Part shown: positions 21,667 to 25,715 of the stretch, piece after piece | How the letters are laid out: every line of letters begins with the position of its first letter | Numbering within the stretch: position 1 is the stretch's first letter | Assembly (NCBI GenBank): GCA_902495155.1 | Contig: CABUWD010000011.1 | Coordinates: 1-25,715, forward strand | DNA length: 25,715 nucleotides | Origin: an uncultured Collinsella sp. | GTDB taxonomy: Bacteria > Actinomycetota > Coriobacteriia > Coriobacteriales > Coriobacteriaceae | Direction of reading: 5' to 3' | The notes under the pieces: model-generated | What the model saw: only the letters and a program-made list of their open reading frames with translations | Told to the model about the DNA's origin: nothing | The model's database searches: none | Translations under genes and position numbers: made by a program

Positions 21667-23979
21667 ATGGCTGGTAATCACTTTAAGGGCAGCGATAGCG
21701 GCCGTCCTGCAGTTCCGCCGCGTCCGAACGGGGCTGGTAAGGCCGGCACGCCGGGCGGCGCTGGGCAGGGCGGTTCCGGTAAACGCGTGTCCCCGGGCGA
21801 GACGGCGATGTTTACCGCTCTGTACGAGCAGTCTCAAAAGGCAAAAAAGACCGGCCGTGCAAGAGGGAATGTCTTTGCGGGCGGTGCAACCTCCACGTCG
21901 CAGCCGAGCGGGGCTCCTTCGGTGCCTGCGAACAACGCAGGTGCTGCCAACACCGCGAATGCCGCCGGCAACGTTAATGCCGGCAAGGCCGCCAACAATA
22001 CCCCCTCTGCCGGTGGCGCGGGGCTTACGGGTAACCTTGGCACGATTTACACCGGCGCTTCCGAGACTGGCACGTTCGCCCGCCTGGATGATAGCGGTGC
22101 CGAGTTTGCGGGCTCGGGTTCCAAGGAAGATTATTACGATTTTGGCTTGAACTACGGTAGCGACGCTTCGTCGAGTTCGACCTCTGACGGTCTGGTCCGT
22201 CATCGCCATCGCAAGGGCGAGCGCAAAAAGCGTCACACCGGCGCCATTATTGCCGCTGTGGTCGCGGTGCTTCTCGTTGCGCTTGACGCAAGCGGCTTTA
22301 TGCTGCTTAACTCGGCAAAGACCGTAAAGAGCGAAGCGAAGGAGGCTGTCGAGATCGTCGGTGGCCTTAAGGACAAGGTCACGTCGGGCGATTTTTCGAC
22401 GCTGCCTGACGACGCGAAGAAGATCGATGAACTCTGCGACAGCATGAAGGCGGAGACTTCGAGCCCGCTGTGGACGGCGGCTTCGTTTATCCCGGTGTAT
22501 GGCAGTGACATCAACGCAGCCCGCACCATGATTGATGCCCTGTCCGATGTCTCGAGCAACGCGCTGGTTCCCATGGCCGACAACCTTTCGCAGGCCACGC
22601 CCGGCAAGCTGTTCCAGGACGGCATGATTAACGTGTCCGCGCTGCAGGCGGTCGCCGATTCGCTTTCCAGCAGCTCGAAGGTGTTCAAGAGCGCCAACGA
22701 GAAGGTCCAGGGCATTGGCGATACTCATATTTCCCAGGTGACCGAGCTGGTCGATAAGGCCAAGGACGGCTTTGCCACCCTCAACGGTGCGGTTGACGCG
22801 GCGGAAAAGGTCGCCCCCGTCCTTCCCCAGATGCTCGGCGCCAACGGCCAGACGCGCAACTACCTTATGTACGCCATGAACAACGTCGAGATTCGTGCCT
22901 GCGGCGGCTTTGGCGGTTCGCAGGGTCTGATTTCGGTCACCGACGGCCAGATGTCGATTGGCGAGTTTGTTCCCTGCATTGCGCGCAGCAAAGACGAGGC
23001 GGTTGAGAGCGTCGACGAAGAAGATGAGGCGCTGTTTGGTGACCACAGCAACCTATACATCTCGGGCAACACCTATTCGCCCGACTGGCCCCGAAATTCG
23101 CAGCGTGTCGCCGCGCTGTGGAAGTCTGAATATGGTCAGGACGTCGATGGCGTCATTGGTATCGATCCGGTATTCCTGCAGTATCTGTTGGGCCTCGTGG
23201 GTAATGTTTCACTGCCCGACGGTACAGTCGTTGACGGTACTAACGCGGCGAAGGTGCTTATGCATGATGTGTACTGGAACTATCCGGTCGAGGAGTCGGA
23301 CGGCATCTTTGCATCCGTCGCCAGCGCTGCCTTTGACAAGATCCTTGGCGGTATCGGCGACGTCGATGTTGCGAACCTTGTCAGCGCCGTTGAGCGCGGT
23401 GCCGAAGAGGGCCGCCTGATCGCGTGGATGAAAAACGATGACGAGCAGAACGCTATCAAGGAGATGAACATCGACGCCTCACTGCCCGATCCGGATGACC
23501 CGAGTGAAGATCCCGTTGCTGGTGTCTACTTTAACAACCTGAGCTTCTCCAAGCTCGACTGGTATCTGAACGCCGATACGCAGATTGGTCAGGGCGTGAA
23601 GAACGGCGACGGCGCTTGCTCGTATCGCATCACCGTTACCCTGACGAACATCATGACGCAGGAGGAGGCAGGTAAGCTGCCCGACTACGTAGCGGCCAGT
23701 GCGCCTGGGACCTCGCGTGACGATGAGCGCTTGTATGTATCACTGTTTGCGCCGACAGGCGGCAGCATTACCGATCTAACCGTCGAGGGGACTCAGTTTG
23801 GACTGTTCGCTGCCACTTGGCACGGAGTTCCCTGCTATTCAGGAACCGTTGACCTGCATGCTGGCGAGACGACGACGATCACGTATACGCTGACCACGTC
23901 GGCCGAGGCGGGGGACAAGCCGCTTACGCTGCGTCAGACTCCTACATGCCAGGCGGCTCGCGACAGCGCGTCGGCGTAG
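21667..23979 (+). CDS. DUF4012 domain envelope protein
   Basis: A 770-aa membrane-anchored protein. Residues 1-175 are low-complexity (Gly/Ala/Asn/Ser/Pro) and probably disordered. HRHRKGERKKRH (179-190) is a basic stop on the cytoplasmic side. One membrane helix follows at about 192-214 (AIIAAVVAVLLVALDASGFM). The rest is a predicted extracytoplasmic DUF4012 domain, including YLMYAMNNVEIRACGGFGGS and DWPRNSQRVAALWKSEYG. DUF4012 proteins occur in Gram-positive envelopes, often near polysaccharide genes, and their biochemical role is not established. ATG 21667 is chosen because GAGGA (21655-21659) is 7 nt upstream; a TTG at 21640 has no site. It precedes glmM but is separated from it by a terminator-like hairpin. 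Confidence 0.9.
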   Translation: MAGNHFKGSDSGRPAVPPRPNGAGKAGTPGGAGQGGSGKRVSPGETAMFTALYEQSQKAKKTGRARGNVFAGGATSTSQPSGAPSVPANNAGAANTANAAGNVNAGKAANNTPSAGGAGLTGNLGTIYTGASETGTFARLDDSGAEFAGSGSKEDYYDFGLNYGSDASSSSTSDGLVRHRHRKGERKKRHTGAIIAAVVAVLLVALDASGFMLLNSAKTVKSEAKEAVEIVGGLKDKVTSGDFSTLPDDAKKIDELCDSMKAETSSPLWTAASFIPVYGSDINAARTMIDALSDVSSNALVPMADNLSQATPGKLFQDGMINVSALQAVADSLSSSSKVFKSANEKVQGIGDTHISQVTELVDKAKDGFATLNGAVDAAEKVAPVLPQMLGANGQTRNYLMYAMNNVEIRACGGFGGSQGLISVTDGQMSIGEFVPCIARSKDEAVESVDEEDEALFGDHSNLYISGNTYSPDWPRNSQRVAALWKSEYGQDVDGVIGIDPVFLQYLLGLVGNVSLPDGTVVDGTNAAKVLMHDVYWNYPVEESDGIFASVASAAFDKILGGIGDVDVANLVSAVERGAEEGRLIAWMKNDDEQNAIKEMNIDASLPDPDDPSEDPVAGVYFNNLSFSKLDWYLNADTQIGQGVKNGDGACSYRITVTLTNIMTQEEAGKLPDYVAASAPGTSRDDERLYVSLFAPTGGSITDLTVEGTQFGLFAATWHGVPCYSGTVDLHAGETTTITYTLTTSAEAGDKPLTLRQTPTCQAARDSASA

Positions 23980-24016
23980 GGTTTTTCTGGTAGTGCAGAT
24001 AATCGAGTACCATTTT

Positions 24017-24049
24017 GGGGCGGACAGGCAATCTGTCCGCCCCTATTTT
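24017..24049 (+). terminator. Terminator-like hairpin just before glmM
   Basis: GGGGCGGACAG (24017-24027) pairs perfectly with CTGTCCGCCCC (24033-24043) around GCAAT, followed by TATTTTG. It ends 13 nt before the glmM start, next to its ribosome site. It may terminate the DUF4012 transcript or act in the glmM leader. A -10-like GATAAT at 23998-24003 would place it at the very start of a glmM transcript. Confidence 0.7.
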
Positions 24050-24062
24050 GTAAGGAGAGCGC

Positions 24063-25394
24063 ATGAAGTACTTTGGCACCGACGGCTTTCGCGGTGAGGC
24101 CAACGTTGGGCTGACGGTAGAGCACGCTTATAAGATTGGCCGTTTTGTGGGCTGGTATTACGGCGCCAACCGCGAGCGCAAGGCACGCGTGATCGTGGGC
24201 AAGGACACGCGTCGCTCGAGTTATATGTTCGAGGCGGCGCTGGTGAGCGGTCTGGTCGCGAGCGGTGCGGACGCCTATATGCTGCACGTGATCCCGACGC
24301 CGGGCGTGGCACATCAGACCGTGGAGGGCTGCTTCGATTGCGGCATCATGATCAGCGCGAGCCACAACCCGTTTTGCGATAACGGCATTAAGCTCGTCAA
24401 TAGCGACGGTTTTAAGATGGACGAGGACGTACTGGAGCTCATCGAGGACTACATCGATGGCAAGAGCGAAGTTCCGTTGGCCACGGGCAACCACATCGGT
24501 GCCACGGTGGACTACATGCAGGGCCGCAACCGCTACATTGCTTCGCTCATTGCAAGTGCGAACTTTTCGCTGCAGGGCGTCAAGATCGGTATCGACTGCG
24601 CCAACGGCTCGGCTTCCTCGGTGGCCAAGCCGGTGTTCGACGCGCTGGGCGCCGACGTGCGCGTGATCAATGCCGCGCCCGATGGCTTTAACATCAACGT
24701 CGACTGCGGCTCCACGCATATGGAGCGTCTGCAGCGCCATGTGGTGGAGCAGGGCCTGGACGTGGGCTTTGCCTACGACGGCGATGCCGACCGCTGCCTG
24801 GCCGTGGACGAGCGCGGGCGCGTGGTCGACGGCGACCAGATCCTGTACGTGTGCGGCGTGTATCTGAACAAGCACGGTCGCCTTTCGGGCGGTACCGTGG
24901 TGCCGACGATTGCCAGCAACTTTGGCCTGGTCAAGTCGCTGGAGCTTGCCGGTCTGAGCGCCGTGGCCAGTGGCGTGGGCGACCGTCACGTGTATGCCAA
25001 GATGCGCGAGGGCGGCTACAGCCTGGGCGGCGAGCAGACGGGCCATACGATCTTTGGCGATATCGAGCGCACGGGCGACGGCATTATGACCTCGCTGCGT
25101 GTGATGGAAGTGATTCGTGCCGAGCGCGAGACGCTCTCGCAGCTCACGGCTCCGTGCAAGCTGCTGCCGCAGGCGCAGGTGGCCGTGCACGTGGCGGACA
25201 AGGACGCCGCGCTCGAGAACATGGGCGTGCAGAACGCCATCGCCGAGGCCGAGGCTGCGCTGGCAGGCGAGGGCCGCGTGCTCGTGCGCAAGAGCGGAAC
25301 CGAGTCGGTTATCCGCGTGCTGGCCGAGGCGCCCGACCAAGCATCCGCCGATGCCGCCATGAAGCGCATCGCCAACGCGCTCGAGGCTTTATAG
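24063..25394 (+). CDS. glmM: Phosphoglucosamine mutase
   Basis: A 443-aa cytosolic enzyme interconverting glucosamine-6-phosphate and glucosamine-1-phosphate for UDP-GlcNAc and peptidoglycan synthesis. It starts with the family signature YFGTDGFRGEAN. The phosphoserine loop ISASHNPFCDNGIKL is near residue 100, the magnesium loop DGDADRCLAVD near 238, the sugar-specificity loop GGEQTGH near 322, and the phosphate-binding loop RKSGTESVIRV near 408. Domain order and length are standard. TAAGGAG lies 5 nt before the ATG. The stop codon overlaps the 5' arm of a hairpin that starts the second copy of a repeated intergenic structure. Confidence 0.97.
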   Translation: MKYFGTDGFRGEANVGLTVEHAYKIGRFVGWYYGANRERKARVIVGKDTRRSSYMFEAALVSGLVASGADAYMLHVIPTPGVAHQTVEGCFDCGIMISASHNPFCDNGIKLVNSDGFKMDEDVLELIEDYIDGKSEVPLATGNHIGATVDYMQGRNRYIASLIASANFSLQGVKIGIDCANGSASSVAKPVFDALGADVRVINAAPDGFNINVDCGSTHMERLQRHVVEQGLDVGFAYDGDADRCLAVDERGRVVDGDQILYVCGVYLNKHGRLSGGTVVPTIASNFGLVKSLELAGLSAVASGVGDRHVYAKMREGGYSLGGEQTGHTIFGDIERTGDGIMTSLRVMEVIRAERETLSQLTAPCKLLPQAQVAVHVADKDAALENMGVQNAIAEAEAALAGEGRVLVRKSGTESVIRVLAEAPDQASADAAMKRIANALEAL

Positions 25395-25422
25395 CTACGC
25401 GGTTTTACCAAACCGCGTAGCT
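25393..25422 (+). repeat. Stop-codon-adjacent hairpin, copy 2
   Basis: AGCTACGCGGTTT (25393-25405) pairs perfectly with AAACCGCGTAGCT (25410-25422) around TACC. The glmM stop codon supplies the first bases of the stem. The core and loop are identical to 2987-3014. The outermost bases differ (AGC/GCT here, GT/AC there) yet remain paired. Confidence 0.78.
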
Positions 25423-25425
25423 GCT

Positions 25426-25541
25426 CGACGCTGCAAACGGCCCCAAGCGGCAATCTGACGCTCAATTTCAAGGACGCGACCAGAAGGTCAGCGCCCTTTC
25501 ATTTCACGTCACCTTGCTCGCTTGGGGCCGTTTTCGCTGAC
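25426..25541. repeat. Structured intergenic element with covarying stem, copy 2
   Basis: AAACGGCCCCAAGCG (25435-25449) pairs perfectly with CGCTTGGGGCCGTTT (25519-25533). CAA/TTG and TGACG/CGTCA pair inward, and the terminal hairpin is GCGACC-AGAA-GGTC (GACC/GGTC stem). Relative to copy 1 the basal stem carries a C-G to G-C and a T-A to C-G double change. The remainder to 25599 shows nothing recognisable. Confidence 0.8.
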
Positions 25542-25599
25542 GTTGCCAAGACATCGGCGTCAACATGGTTGGCGATGGCGATGGCGTGCTGGTCAATCC

Positions 25600-25715
25600 T
25601 TACAGCTCGTACAGCGTGGTGAACTTGTCCTGCAGGTAGCTGCAGTAGTAGCGGGCATCGAACGCCATGCCGCACGCGCCCTTGATGAGCTCCGGCGCGT
25701 CCTTGGCGCGGCCCC
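25600..25715 (-). CDS. C-terminal fragment of an unidentified protein
   Basis: The minus strand is open from the window edge to a TAA at 25600-25602, giving 37 residues ending GMAFDARYYCSYLQDKF then TTLYEL. Codon use matches neighbouring genes, with strong third-position G/C, so it is probably a real gene end. The fragment is too short to assign to a family, and the 5' part lies outside the window. Confidence 0.55.
   Translation of the reverse strand, partial: GRAKDAPELIKGACGMAFDARYYCSYLQDKFTTLYEL

Noticed and set aside
21637..25340. Long minus-strand frames opposite the DUF4012 gene and glmM
   Set aside because: Both are complementary-strand shadows with biased composition and no motifs; the plus-strand genes account for the DNA.

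Overview
The window looks like chromosome of a GC-rich gut actinobacterium of the Coriobacteriia, most likely Collinsella. This is an inference from the feel of the proteins (YitT protein, DUF4012 protein, M16C peptidase, FrlB-like deglycase, paired HutC-type GntR regulators), from codon use, and from the density of structured intergenic repeats. No rRNA or other taxonomic marker lies in the window. Most genes are ordinary core or metabolic genes. No transposase, integrase, CRISPR array or prophage module was seen.

Layout. 1-2250: a HAD phosphatase and a YitT/DUF2179 membrane protein, separated by a 119-bp nested inverted repeat. 2267-7290: a GntR/UTRA regulator, recQ, a second paralogous GntR/UTRA regulator starting 2 nt after recQ, and an FrlB/FraB-type sugar-phosphate deglycase. 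The deglycase promoter is flanked by helically phased repeats that look like GntR operators. 7343-10156: an LDH-family 2-hydroxyacid dehydrogenase (-), metA of the acetyl-CoA type (+) and 5-formyltetrahydrofolate cyclo-ligase (-). 10157-10522: a gene-free block made of palindromes. 10523-13567: a large M16C metallopeptidase (-). 13568-19904: an accessory block holding an AlbA_2/HATPase/winged-helix protein behind an array of GAGAGATAA repeats, an orphan 163-aa gene, a divergent Sau3AI-like restriction-modification pair (predicted target GATC) and a DUF5710 zinc-ribbon protein. 20131-20205: tRNA-Val(GAC) with its promoter and terminator. 20495-25394: an EamA-type exporter, a DUF4012 envelope protein and glmM. 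The right edge holds the C-terminus of an unidentified minus-strand gene.

The most unusual content is in the intergenic DNA. Two copies of a roughly 115-nt element (3065-3180 and 25426-25541) have perfect 15-bp basal stems that differ by two compensatory base-pair changes. Both have a terminal hairpin with an NGAA loop. Each follows a separate hairpin placed at the stop codon of the gene upstream. A second family, with three copies, combines a GTTTGCCCAGATAAAACC lead with an ACCTRCCAAAA hairpin. In two of the three copies a Shine-Dalgarno sequence follows immediately. A third structure at 10288-10445 has four alternating copies of a GTCTCGATCTGTAACA unit. These look like selected structures rather than leftover spacer.
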